Source of the DNA: Paenibacillus sp. FSL R7-0204
GTDB taxonomy: Bacteria; Bacillota; Bacilli; Paenibacillales; Paenibacillaceae
Length of the DNA: 64,000 nt
NCBI RefSeq assembly: GCF_038002225.1
Contig: NZ_JBBOCA010000001.1
Span: 3,782,001-3,846,000 of the forward strand
Direction of reading: 5' to 3'
Shown here: positions 25,758 through 33,338 of the stretch, piece after piece
Numbering within the stretch: position 1 is the first letter of the stretch
Layout of the letters: every line of letters begins with the position of its first letter
Made by a program: the position numbers and the translations under genes
Notes under the pieces: generated by a model
What the model was told of the DNA's origin: nothing
The model's input: only the letters and a program-made list of their open reading frames with translations
The model's database searches: none

Positions 25758-26444
25758 TCACTTACCATTGTCTCCCAACTGGTTGTGCAATATCCCCTGA
25801 AGTATTACTTCAATGGCCCAGAAGAACCTTTCCTTGGAGGCGGTATCTCCCGAGAATAAATCACTCTTCAGACTGTTCATGAGCGGAAAACGTACCGGAT
25901 CTGCTTCATTATAGTAACTCTGGGCAGTTTCCATCAGCTCGCTTGCTCTCTTTGCCTTCTCCAACGCAATGGAAGACACGTACAGGAGCAATAAATCTGT
26001 TCCCCAAGCAGCGGCCGTAGAGGTGATTCCGCCCTTCTGCAGGACGGTAAGTAAATACTCATTCAGTCGAAAGGCATGATTCCCGATAGGTATCGTCTGT
26101 AGGGATAGCTCAGCTAATCCGGGTTGCCCGATAAGCAGCTCTGCATAAGCATGGAGTGCTTGAAATAACTGCTCCTTCCAATTATCGTCCGTAAGCTCCG
26201 GCAGATTCAACTCACCGAGACCAAGGTCAAGCACATAAGAGCTCAATTCCTGCAGATTTTTAACGTAAACATACAGGGAGGAAGGTCCGGTGTCCAGTTG
26301 CTTGGCTACCTTTCTCATGCTCATGCCGGAGGTCCCTTCCTGCTTCAGCAGCTCATAGGCGGTCTTGACAATGATTTCATGACTAAGGGGTTCTTTGGCT
26401 GGGCGGTTACGGCGGCTCACAATTTCACGTTTAGGTTTCATCAT
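25758..26444 (-). CDS. TetR/AcrR-family regulator
   Basis: 228 residues. The N-terminal helix-turn-helix lies at about residues 20-65 (IIVKTAYELLKQEGTSGMSM and RKVAKQLDTGPSSLYVYVKN). The C-terminal ligand-binding part is like the TetR_C groups with Tet-repressor resemblance. It lies third in a minus-strand operon behind an MFS pump and a TetX-like monooxygenase, with gaps of 33, 54 and 37 nt between genes. The inverted repeat at 29188-29224 over the operon promoter is the probable binding site. Confidence 0.88.
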   Translation of the reverse strand: MMKPKREIVSRRNRPAKEPLSHEIIVKTAYELLKQEGTSGMSMRKVAKQLDTGPSSLYVYVKNLQELSSYVLDLGLGELNLPELTDDNWKEQLFQALHAYAELLIGQPGLAELSLQTIPIGNHAFRLNEYLLTVLQKGGITSTAAAWGTDLLLLYVSSIALEKAKRASELMETAQSYYNEADPVRFPLMNSLKSDLFSGDTASKERFFWAIEVILQGILHNQLGDNGK

Positions 26445-26498
26445 ACTTTTCTTATAACATGCCGGAAGCCAATAGTAAATACATCGCGGAAGAGAACA

Positions 26499-27671
26499 TC
26501 AGCCTTGCTGCTCATACAGGTCTTGATAAGATTGCATGAGAGATGCAAACTTGGGAGCCGCATTCTCCGAGAAGCTCAGGATGAGATTTTCGTTAGACAC
26601 ATAGGCTTTCTCTGAGGCATACTGGAACATTTTCTCCTCATATTCTTCAATCGCCACAGATGTCTCCTTGTTCCTTACTATGGCCAGAGCCAGCTCCAGC
26701 GCATCCAGCATTGCAAGATTCACCCCTTCTCCCGCAAAAGGGGACATGACATGAGCCGCATCTCCAATCAACGTGACACCAGCGCTGCGTCCCCAGCGAA
26801 ATCCGACGGGCAGCATGTAGATCCGTCTGGGCACAACTGCATCTTCCGCATACCGGATATAATTCTTGAGCGGTTCACTCCAATCGTGAAACAGCTCAAG
26901 CAGCTTGGCCTTCGTCTCCTGCGGGTTATCGCTGCGGATTTCGTCTAACCAGTCCCGCTCTACCTTGAAGCTTGCATATACTTTGATCCGTCCGTTGCCG
27001 TTCAGCTGGCCTAGAATCCCTTTGTGATCATCCAGTGCAAACATCTTGCCACGTGCGTTGAATGCGGCCAGATCCGGGTGATCGGCTGCAATAACGTTGA
27101 GCTCCAGCATAGTCAGACCTGAATATTCCACATTTGTATCGGTAAGCAGAGGACGAACACGGGAAAAGGCACCGTCTGCACCAATTACAAGATCAGCCAC
27201 AGCGATATGTCCATTCTCAAAATGAAGCTCTGTCTTACCCTCCCCCAGAGAGACAGCCTTCTCCAGTTTATAGCCATACTGTATGGTAGACGGATCTAAT
27301 TTATTCAGAAGCAAGTCACACAGCACACCACGGTCAATCTCCGGGCGTCTCTGCCCTTCCGAGCTCTCTTCGTCGGCCACTTCATCCAGGTATAGGGTCC
27401 CTATCTTATCCATGAGCCGGAAGTCTTCGCCCTCAAACCGTGCTGCCTGCAGAAAAGCTTCATATAATCCGGCTTCCTTCAAAGCGAGTTGCCCGGATTC
27501 TTCATGAATATCTAAGGAGCCTCCGCGTTCGTGGCTTAGATCCTCATGCTCACGTTCGTAAATGATCGAGGAAATACCATGCTGTTGCAGAATCAAGGCG
27601 AGCGTTAGCCCTCCTGGTCCACCTCCAATAATTGCGATCCGGCGTTGTTCTGTAGAATTATTTGTTGTCAT
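26499..27671 (-). CDS. FAD-dependent monooxygenase, TetX-like
   Basis: 390 residues, the same size as TetX. Seen in order: FAD-binding IAIIGGGPGGLTLALILQQH, the SIIYEREHED stretch, GGSLDIHEESGQLALKEAGL, the PEIDRGVLCDLLLNKLD segment, and the second FAD motif LIGDAAHVMSPFAGEGVN followed by LDALELALAI. The pattern, including GGxLDxHxxSGQ, matches the TetX branch of PF01494 hydroxylases better than general phenol hydroxylases. It hydroxylates aromatic drugs such as tetracycline in known members. Co-operonic with an MFS pump and TetR regulator. The substrate here is inferred. Confidence 0.85.
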   Translation of the reverse strand: MTTNNSTEQRRIAIIGGGPGGLTLALILQQHGISSIIYEREHEDLSHERGGSLDIHEESGQLALKEAGLYEAFLQAARFEGEDFRLMDKIGTLYLDEVADEESSEGQRRPEIDRGVLCDLLLNKLDPSTIQYGYKLEKAVSLGEGKTELHFENGHIAVADLVIGADGAFSRVRPLLTDTNVEYSGLTMLELNVIAADHPDLAAFNARGKMFALDDHKGILGQLNGNGRIKVYASFKVERDWLDEIRSDNPQETKAKLLELFHDWSEPLKNYIRYAEDAVVPRRIYMLPVGFRWGRSAGVTLIGDAAHVMSPFAGEGVNLAMLDALELALAIVRNKETSVAIEEYEEKMFQYASEKAYVSNENLILSFSENAAPKFASLMQSYQDLYEQQG

Positions 27672-27704
27672 GTGTAGACATCTCCTTCGTTTGAAAGTAT
27701 TTTC

Positions 27705-29126
27705 TCAAGAATCGTGCTTCTTGCCTGCAAAAAACAAAGATAAAACCAATGCAATAACTGCAAAGCCCAAAGTAATCCAGAATGTTGAGCCGAAGGCATG
27801 ACCTAATTGATCGGGTGAATGCTGTGCGGGAAGTCCCCTGATTTGTTTGGCCAGAAAAGCCATCGTGATGGTAACGCCGAAGGAAGACATGATTTGCTGT
27901 GCTGAAGTGGTTATGGGCGTAACACGGCTTATTAATTCCTTGGGAGCTGATCTGAGGACATGGGTATTAATCTGCATCATCGTTAATCCTTGACCAAGCC
28001 CTGCAAAAGCAAAGCTGCAAATGATATATAGCGAACTGGTATGGGCATCAATCTGCGTCAGTGCAAGCAAGGACCCACAGAGCGACAGAATACCCATGAT
28101 GGCTACCGGGCGAACACCGAAACGGTCAAATAACCGGCCGCCGGCATTAATCCCGACAGTAGATAACAGGGCTTGCGGGATCACATATAATCCAGCTTCA
28201 AGAGGGGTTAGCCCTCTCACTTGCTGTAAATACAGCGGGAACAAAAGGATACTTCCGAACAAAGCGATCTGATTCAGCCAGGCGACAGAAATGCCATGCA
28301 CAAAGGTAGGCGAACGGAATACTCTTAGCTCCAGCAGCGGATGCTTGTGCCGCAGCTCATTCCATATAAAGACGGCCAGTATAACCAGGCCCCAGGCCAG
28401 AGGAGCTAACGTCCATAGATTGGACCACCCCTTCTCTCCTGCTTGATGTACGGCAAACACAATTGAAGTAAAGGCAACCGGAGCCAAAAGCGCGCCGATC
28501 ACATCCAGCTTGTTATTGGCTTTTGCATCCGATGCAGGTAAGTACCTCCAGGCCATCAGTAAAGCTAAAACGCCAACCGGTACGTTGATGAAAAAGATCC
28601 AGTGCCAGTTGATGTACTCGATTAGCCAGCCCGACAATAACGGGCCTAAAATGGGAGCAAGCAGCATCGGGATCCCGAGGATACCCATGACAGATCCTCT
28701 TTTGTCCGGAGGAGCGACCATGAATACAGTGGCAATTCCGATGGGAGCCACCATGCCTCCGCCCAGACCTTGAATGATGCGGAAAACGATAAGCTGAGTA
28801 GGAGTGGTTGCCATTGCACACAGCACAGAAGCTAGAACGAATAACACAATGCTAATCATAAACATTCGTTTGGGTGAGAAACGGTCAGAGAACCAGCCAG
28901 CGAGCGGAATAACTGCCGATAAAGACAAGGTATATGCCGTTATAACCCACTGAATCGTACTGAGATTGGTATCGAAGGCATTAACTAATTTCGGTACAGC
29001 CACATTCATGATGGTGCTGTCTAAGATCACCAGGAACATTCCTGAAGCAACAGCGAGAAGTATGGGCAAAATCTGTTTCAAAGAAAAGGCTGCTTGCATG
29101 CTGCCGTTATCCTTTGTATCTGGCAT
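27705..29126 (-). CDS. DHA2-family MFS multidrug efflux transporter (EmrB/QacA type)
   Basis: 473 residues from the ATG at 29126 (AAAGGAG upstream; a TTG at 29150 is possible). About 14 membrane segments. Motif D1-like VILDSTIMNVAVPKLV, motif A LAGWFSDRFSPKRMF, motif B VFRIIQGLGGGMVAPIG and motif C ILGIPMLLAPILGPLLSGWL are all present. It exports drugs by proton antiport. First gene of a four-gene operon with a TetX-like monooxygenase and a TetR regulator. An antibiotic-resistance or self-protection role is inferred. Confidence 0.92.
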   Translation of the reverse strand: MPDTKDNGSMQAAFSLKQILPILLAVASGMFLVILDSTIMNVAVPKLVNAFDTNLSTIQWVITAYTLSLSAVIPLAGWFSDRFSPKRMFMISIVLFVLASVLCAMATTPTQLIVFRIIQGLGGGMVAPIGIATVFMVAPPDKRGSVMGILGIPMLLAPILGPLLSGWLIEYINWHWIFFINVPVGVLALLMAWRYLPASDAKANNKLDVIGALLAPVAFTSIVFAVHQAGEKGWSNLWTLAPLAWGLVILAVFIWNELRHKHPLLELRVFRSPTFVHGISVAWLNQIALFGSILLFPLYLQQVRGLTPLEAGLYVIPQALLSTVGINAGGRLFDRFGVRPVAIMGILSLCGSLLALTQIDAHTSSLYIICSFAFAGLGQGLTMMQINTHVLRSAPKELISRVTPITTSAQQIMSSFGVTITMAFLAKQIRGLPAQHSPDQLGHAFGSTFWITLGFAVIALVLSLFFAGKKHDS

Positions 29127-29179
29127 AAACGCTCTACTCCTTTCCTTCAAAAAGCGTATGAATTACTTAAGATGATACA

Positions 29180-29224
29180 TTTATAACACAACGAACACTG
29201 TTCGTCAAGAATGGTGTTCGTTGT
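29180..29224 (-). promoter_or_regulatory. Promoter and TetR-type operator of the MFS operon
   Basis: -35 TTGACG (29208-29203), 17 nt, -10 TATAAA (29185-29180). An 11-bp perfect inverted repeat (ACAACGAACAC at 29188-29198, GTGTTCGTTGT at 29214-29224) spans the -35 and spacer, so a bound repressor would exclude RNA polymerase. Confidence 0.7.
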
Positions 29225-29339
29225 TGGTTGGAAATAGGCAAAGAGACGTTTATTGGTAACCGTTCTCCATTCTGAACAAGGTTGCCAATAAACGTCATAG
29301 GTACACAACATACGACTAAGGTTAGTAATTCAGATGCAG

Positions 29340-30812
29340 TTACGAGTAGCCTGGAGGAATTTGAAATCCCTCTGTCAATGACTCGCATATTTCAGCAAAA
29401 TCAATGGTGATATGATCCTTGAAATGCCCACTGATGATCTGAATTCCACACGGCAATTGATCTTTAGAACGATTCAAAGGCAAAACTGTGGCAGGCAGCC
29501 CAAAGACAGTCGCAAGGATATTCCAGATTAAATGCTCGTTATAACCGGTTGCTCGTCCATTCACTTCGAGAATCCTTCTAGTTACCGCCTGCTGCATGTG
29601 GGGAATTGCCAGTACCGGACTGATGGGCAGCAGCAGAACATCATATTCCTGAAGTAAGGAAGTAATGATACGGTTATATTCCTGACGCAGGCGGTCCGTC
29701 TCCTCTTGTTCTCCCTCACTCTGATTCATTGCCCGGTAATAGTCCTCCAGCCCTTCAGGAAAAGCCTTCGTCACCAAACGGGAAGCCCGCAGGCCAAGGG
29801 AGGCCAGACTTGCAGTCAGGCGCTGCCTTGAATTGAACGAGGTGCCGACAAGTCGTCCAGACAGCTTCATCGCCAGGTCGAACAACTTGTTCATCTGGAT
29901 CTCAGGAGGCATTCCATGGTGAACCTCTACCCCCTCCATCCTGGATAAAGCTGCGGTGAAATCAGTATATCTGCGTTGTATAGGCTCATCTATTTCATGC
30001 CCCGGAGCTTCAAACCAGGTCAGAACTTTGATCGTCGCTTGCTCCTTTAATGTGTTAGTGCGGAAATCAGGAGGAACAGGCACCTCTACCCACGGATCAT
30101 ACAGTACATCCATCATCAGCCGAAGATCCTTGGCGCTTCGGGCCAGCGGGCCAGCCGCCGACAAATCAGGTTCGCTTGGATCACCGGGAGGGTTACCGGG
30201 AACATGTCCTCTAAGCGACAGCATTCCAAGACTGCAGCGATGGGCATATACACCGGTATAATGGGCAGGAATCCGCAGGCAGCCAATCAGATCGCTGCCG
30301 AATTCCACAGGCGTGCAATCAGACGCTAAAGCGGCCGCACTGCCGCCAGATGAACCTCCTGGTGTCAAGTTTGTGTTCCAAGGGTTGTTGGTTGTGCCGT
30401 ATAGATCATTATAGGTCTGCCAGTCCGCAGTCATCACCGGCACGTTGGTTTTTCCCATAATGATCGCTCCGGCCTGAATCAATCGTTGAACTGTGGACGC
30501 ATGCTCTGTAGCAATGTTATGTTGTAAATGGGGGGCACCAGAGGTCGTAAGCATCCCGTTTACATTAAATGACTCCTTGACCGTAAGCGGCAGGCCGTGC
30601 AATGGCCCGTAACTCCGGCCTTCTTTCCTGTCCTGGTCGGCCTGATCCGCCTGGGCGTAGGCCATTTCCCGCTGCTGCTGCACTACGGCATTCAGCCGTT
30701 CATTCACCAGGTCCATCCGGCCATAATAGTAATCCAGCAGTTGCCTGGAATTCACTTCACCCTGTTCTAGCAGCCGGATCACTTCGGAAGCCGTACGATA
30801 AGTTAAATTCAA
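29340..30812 (-). CDS. Amidase-signature family protein with Cys in place of Ser nucleophile
   Basis: 490 residues from a TTG start (GGGAGGAAG upstream), full length for the family. The catalytic Lys79 is in LTVKESFNV and the cis-Ser155 in PGGSSGGSAAA. The nucleophile motif, normally GSD-x-GGS-I/L-R, reads GSDLIGCLRIPA with Cys178. The enzyme would hydrolyse a carboxamide if active. It lies between the MFS operon and the GNAT-YoaP gene, 21 nt after the latter, and is likely co-transcribed with it. The substrate is unknown. Confidence 0.88.
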   Translation of the reverse strand: MNLTYRTASEVIRLLEQGEVNSRQLLDYYYGRMDLVNERLNAVVQQQREMAYAQADQADQDRKEGRSYGPLHGLPLTVKESFNVNGMLTTSGAPHLQHNIATEHASTVQRLIQAGAIIMGKTNVPVMTADWQTYNDLYGTTNNPWNTNLTPGGSSGGSAAALASDCTPVEFGSDLIGCLRIPAHYTGVYAHRCSLGMLSLRGHVPGNPPGDPSEPDLSAAGPLARSAKDLRLMMDVLYDPWVEVPVPPDFRTNTLKEQATIKVLTWFEAPGHEIDEPIQRRYTDFTAALSRMEGVEVHHGMPPEIQMNKLFDLAMKLSGRLVGTSFNSRQRLTASLASLGLRASRLVTKAFPEGLEDYYRAMNQSEGEQEETDRLRQEYNRIITSLLQEYDVLLLPISPVLAIPHMQQAVTRRILEVNGRATGYNEHLIWNILATVFGLPATVLPLNRSKDQLPCGIQIISGHFKDHITIDFAEICESLTEGFQIPPGYS

Positions 30813-30833
30813 GTTTCTTCCTCCCTGTCCTTG

Positions 30834-31589
30834 CTATTTGGAGCTGTCGAGCAGTTTCGCAAACTTGCCTGGACTCATAATCTCGTGAGTGATGAACGTA
30901 CCATCCAGAAACAGACTGAAGGTCGTCCAGACCGAAGGGGCGGCCTGGGCTTCCTCCCGGGTAGTCAGGAGAATCGTCGTAAACGGGATCCCCCTCTCCT
31001 CCGCCACTGAACGCAAATCTTCCAAAACACCAACGGCAAACGGACATTGCGGGGTGTAATAAATACATATTCCGTCGCCCGAATCTGACGCAGACTTCAC
31101 AGAATGTGCAAAAGACGGGGCGTTCGCCTCATCGTTCCATTGGAGCACTGCTAACTCGAAATAAGGAGCTGCTTCATCGGTGATTTGAAATCCCATATAC
31201 TCAAAAAAACGTTTGTCGCTCAAATAAGGCATTTTCTTCTTGCTGACAATATGCACAATGCCATCCATACCCAAAGCTTGGGCATCTGCCTTACACTTAT
31301 CCAAAAGCTGTTTGGAATGACCCATGTCCTTGTGTCTTCCGGATACCCACAGGCAGTTAATGTACATATAGTTAGGAGCATTAAGGGGAATCCAAGCCTT
31401 CTCGGCAGGCAAATATTCAATAAAAACCTTCGCCCGGTCATTCAGCCGGTAAAAAACCAGCCCTTCCTCCATCCGTTCACTCAGCCATTGCTTTTTGTCC
31501 CGGACACCCTGCTCATATTGCTTCGCACCCAGTGCGCAGCAGATATGTTCTTGTTCGATGTTTTCTTTGGTAATTTGCAAATAGGTCAT
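30834..31589 (-). CDS. GNAT acetyltransferase fused to a YoaP thioredoxin-like domain
   Basis: 251 residues. The N-terminal GNAT part (about 1-150) has YINCLWVSGRHKDMGHSKQL and GFQITDEAAPYFEL. The C-terminal ~80 residues (CIYYTPQCPFAVGVLEDLRS) have the thioredoxin-like fold of the YoaP family. The CxxC pair is reduced to a single Cys (PQCPFA). Members are widespread in Bacillales and of unknown substrate. It lies just upstream of the amidase gene on the same strand. Confidence 0.85.
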   Translation of the reverse strand: MTYLQITKENIEQEHICCALGAKQYEQGVRDKKQWLSERMEEGLVFYRLNDRAKVFIEYLPAEKAWIPLNAPNYMYINCLWVSGRHKDMGHSKQLLDKCKADAQALGMDGIVHIVSKKKMPYLSDKRFFEYMGFQITDEAAPYFELAVLQWNDEANAPSFAHSVKSASDSGDGICIYYTPQCPFAVGVLEDLRSVAEERGIPFTTILLTTREEAQAAPSVWTTFSLFLDGTFITHEIMSPGKFAKLLDSSK

Positions 31590-31622
31590 TGTGTCACTAC
31601 CTCACTATTCTTTGTGATAGAT

Positions 31623-31658
31623 CCGGAATAGCCAAAAGGTTGTTTAGAGCTATTCCGG
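31623..31658. terminator. Hairpin between the VOC and GNAT genes
   Basis: CCGGAATAGC (31623-31632) and GCTATTCCGG (31649-31658) form a perfect 10-bp stem with a 16-nt loop. There is no U-tract on either strand, so it may be a processing or weak termination site rather than a true rho-independent terminator. Confidence 0.4.
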
Positions 31659-31670
31659 TAGAATTTATGT

Positions 31671-32429
31671 CTAGAGCCCATCCTTGATCGAGAAGAAAGC
31701 TCCCTGCGGGTCTAGCAAAGTGGAGCCTGTCCCGCCACCCGGCACAGGCATAGGGGGAATCACCACAGTAGCTCCTAGGGCTACTGCTTGACTAGTTATT
31801 ACCTCGCATGCGGAAACCTTGAAATATAATCCCCAGCCGCTATTCATGTTCTTCATGTTCCCGGGAATTTCCTTCATACCGGCTACGACGTCTGCTCCAA
31901 CTCTGAACTGGAGATAATGGCCTGACGGGTTAGTCGTCTCTTCCATGGACCACCCCAGCAGCTCCGTATAAAAATGAGCGGCGGCGTTCAAATCAGTTGT
32001 ATACAGCTCATGCCAGTCGATAGAGTACGCTTCGTGCTGAACGCCTGATCCCAGATGCTCTGCCGCTTCCCATAAGGCGACCATCGCTCCGGCAGGATCA
32101 CGAAAGGCACACATTACGCCCTTGTCCGCTATACGTCTTGGGGCAATGAGCATTTGCGCTCCAAGTGATTGTGCCCGTTCAGCCGATAGCTCCACATCCT
32201 GAACAGCAATGTAGCAGCCCCAGAAAGCGGCCAGCTTGGGATCACCTAAGGAATACATGGCAGCTACATCTTGTTCGTCCGATTGGAATACTGTGTAGCT
32301 TCGCCCATCTTCCATGGTTGTCGTTTGCGTGCTCCAAGGAAATAACGTGGTATAGAATGCAGCGGATGCTGCCGGATCGCCACTGCCTAGTTCAGCCCAG
32401 CAAAATGTACCTTCGTGATAAGGCTTCAT
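31671..32429 (-). CDS. VOC-superfamily protein, two glyoxalase-like domains
   Basis: 252 residues with two VOC units: EGTFCWAELGSGDPAASAAF with its TLFPWSTQ (residues ~1-120), and SIDWHELYTTDLNAAAHFYT with LLGWSMEETT (~130-250). Each ends in a hydrophobic strand with a DP(A/Q)GA element. Such tandem VOC proteins (like the 27-kDa CFP30B group) bind small molecules or metals, including some resistance proteins. The ATG overlaps the upstream stop by 4 nt, so it is translated with the copper-amine-oxidase-N-like gene. Confidence 0.85.
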   Translation of the reverse strand: MKPYHEGTFCWAELGSGDPAASAAFYTTLFPWSTQTTTMEDGRSYTVFQSDEQDVAAMYSLGDPKLAAFWGCYIAVQDVELSAERAQSLGAQMLIAPRRIADKGVMCAFRDPAGAMVALWEAAEHLGSGVQHEAYSIDWHELYTTDLNAAAHFYTELLGWSMEETTNPSGHYLQFRVGADVVAGMKEIPGNMKNMNSGWGLYFKVSACEVITSQAVALGATVVIPPMPVPGGGTGSTLLDPQGAFFSIKDGL

Positions 32430-33310
32430 AGGTCTTTGAACCGGAGCTGAATTTCGGTAACCTGCTTACGGTAATCCTTCAGATCCTCATGGACATATAC
32501 TTCCCGTGATGGTGATGTAAGCTGGACTCCGGTATTTTTAGCATATAAGTCTATTTGCGCCCAGACGTCACCCAGCGTATCCGGTGTTCCCTGATGAACC
32601 ACCGACAGGAAATAACCGCCTTCCAGCGTCTTCGTAACTATCGGAATCTTCTGGCCCTTGTACTCTATAGACTCGCCCTCCACTGCCTTGCTGACCGGAA
32701 TGCAAATCTCTGTATCATGTCCAAGTTCATAGTTCTGCTCGTAATACAGACTCAAGCCTTGACCATTAATGACATCCTTCACTTTACTGTCAAGCATGGT
32801 GAATACCTTAGTGATTTCCTCGTATTGGCCGCGGTAACGGATACTTGCAACCTGAATAGGGAAAACATACTTTTTGACAACGGTGAATTCCGGCTTCAGA
32901 TCCACTGCGGTTTTTGCCGGATTCCAGGCTGTTACAAGCCCAAGCGCCTCCAGCGCCTCCAGTGGAACGAGAATGGCGGACTGGTGTTGTCTAGGGGCTG
33001 TATGAAGAGTAATGGTCTGCTCATTGACCTTCATTTGCTTGCTGCCGACAACCAGGATGGCCGTTCGGGCAAATGTTGACAGGGTAAGCTTCTTTTCGTT
33101 GGCGGCCCATTGCAAATCTGCCCCCATTTCTTCGGAGACAGGCCGGATCGGTATGAGCCAGGTCTTGCCCTCCTGGACCGGTGAGACCCCTGTAAAGGTA
33201 ATTGGTGTTCCATTCCACATGATCTTGACCGCTGGAGCGGCTGCCGATAAGGCAGTGCCACTCGAACAGGCCAGCAGTGCAATAAATAATAACAGCAACA
33301 ATTTCTTCAT
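32426..33310 (-). CDS. Secreted copper amine oxidase N-terminal (stalk) domain protein
   Basis: 294 residues with a signal peptide (MKKLLLLLFIALLACSSGTA). Stalk-domain pattern from ~35 to 135: VKIMWNGTPITFTGVSPVQE, LIPIRPVSEEMGADLQW, VPLEALEALGLVTAWNP. The C-terminal 150 residues are not recognised. The stalk domain is a surface-adhesion or scaffold unit common in Paenibacillus. It begins 28 nt after the last NRPS gene with CAGGAGGG before the ATG, so the PKS/NRPS transcript may run into it. Involvement in the product pathway is unproven. Confidence 0.8.
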   Translation of the reverse strand: MKKLLLLLFIALLACSSGTALSAAAPAVKIMWNGTPITFTGVSPVQEGKTWLIPIRPVSEEMGADLQWAANEKKLTLSTFARTAILVVGSKQMKVNEQTITLHTAPRQHQSAILVPLEALEALGLVTAWNPAKTAVDLKPEFTVVKKYVFPIQVASIRYRGQYEEITKVFTMLDSKVKDVINGQGLSLYYEQNYELGHDTEICIPVSKAVEGESIEYKGQKIPIVTKTLEGGYFLSVVHQGTPDTLGDVWAQIDLYAKNTGVQLTSPSREVYVHEDLKDYRKQVTEIQLRFKDL

Positions 33311-33338
33311 ATTCTATTCCCTCCTGAATTTAGATAGT

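Noticed and set aside
26499..27671. Tailoring monooxygenase of the PKS/NRPS cluster
   Set aside because: It belongs to a separate TetR-controlled operon with its own promoter, and four unrelated genes lie between it and the cluster. A link is possible but not supported.
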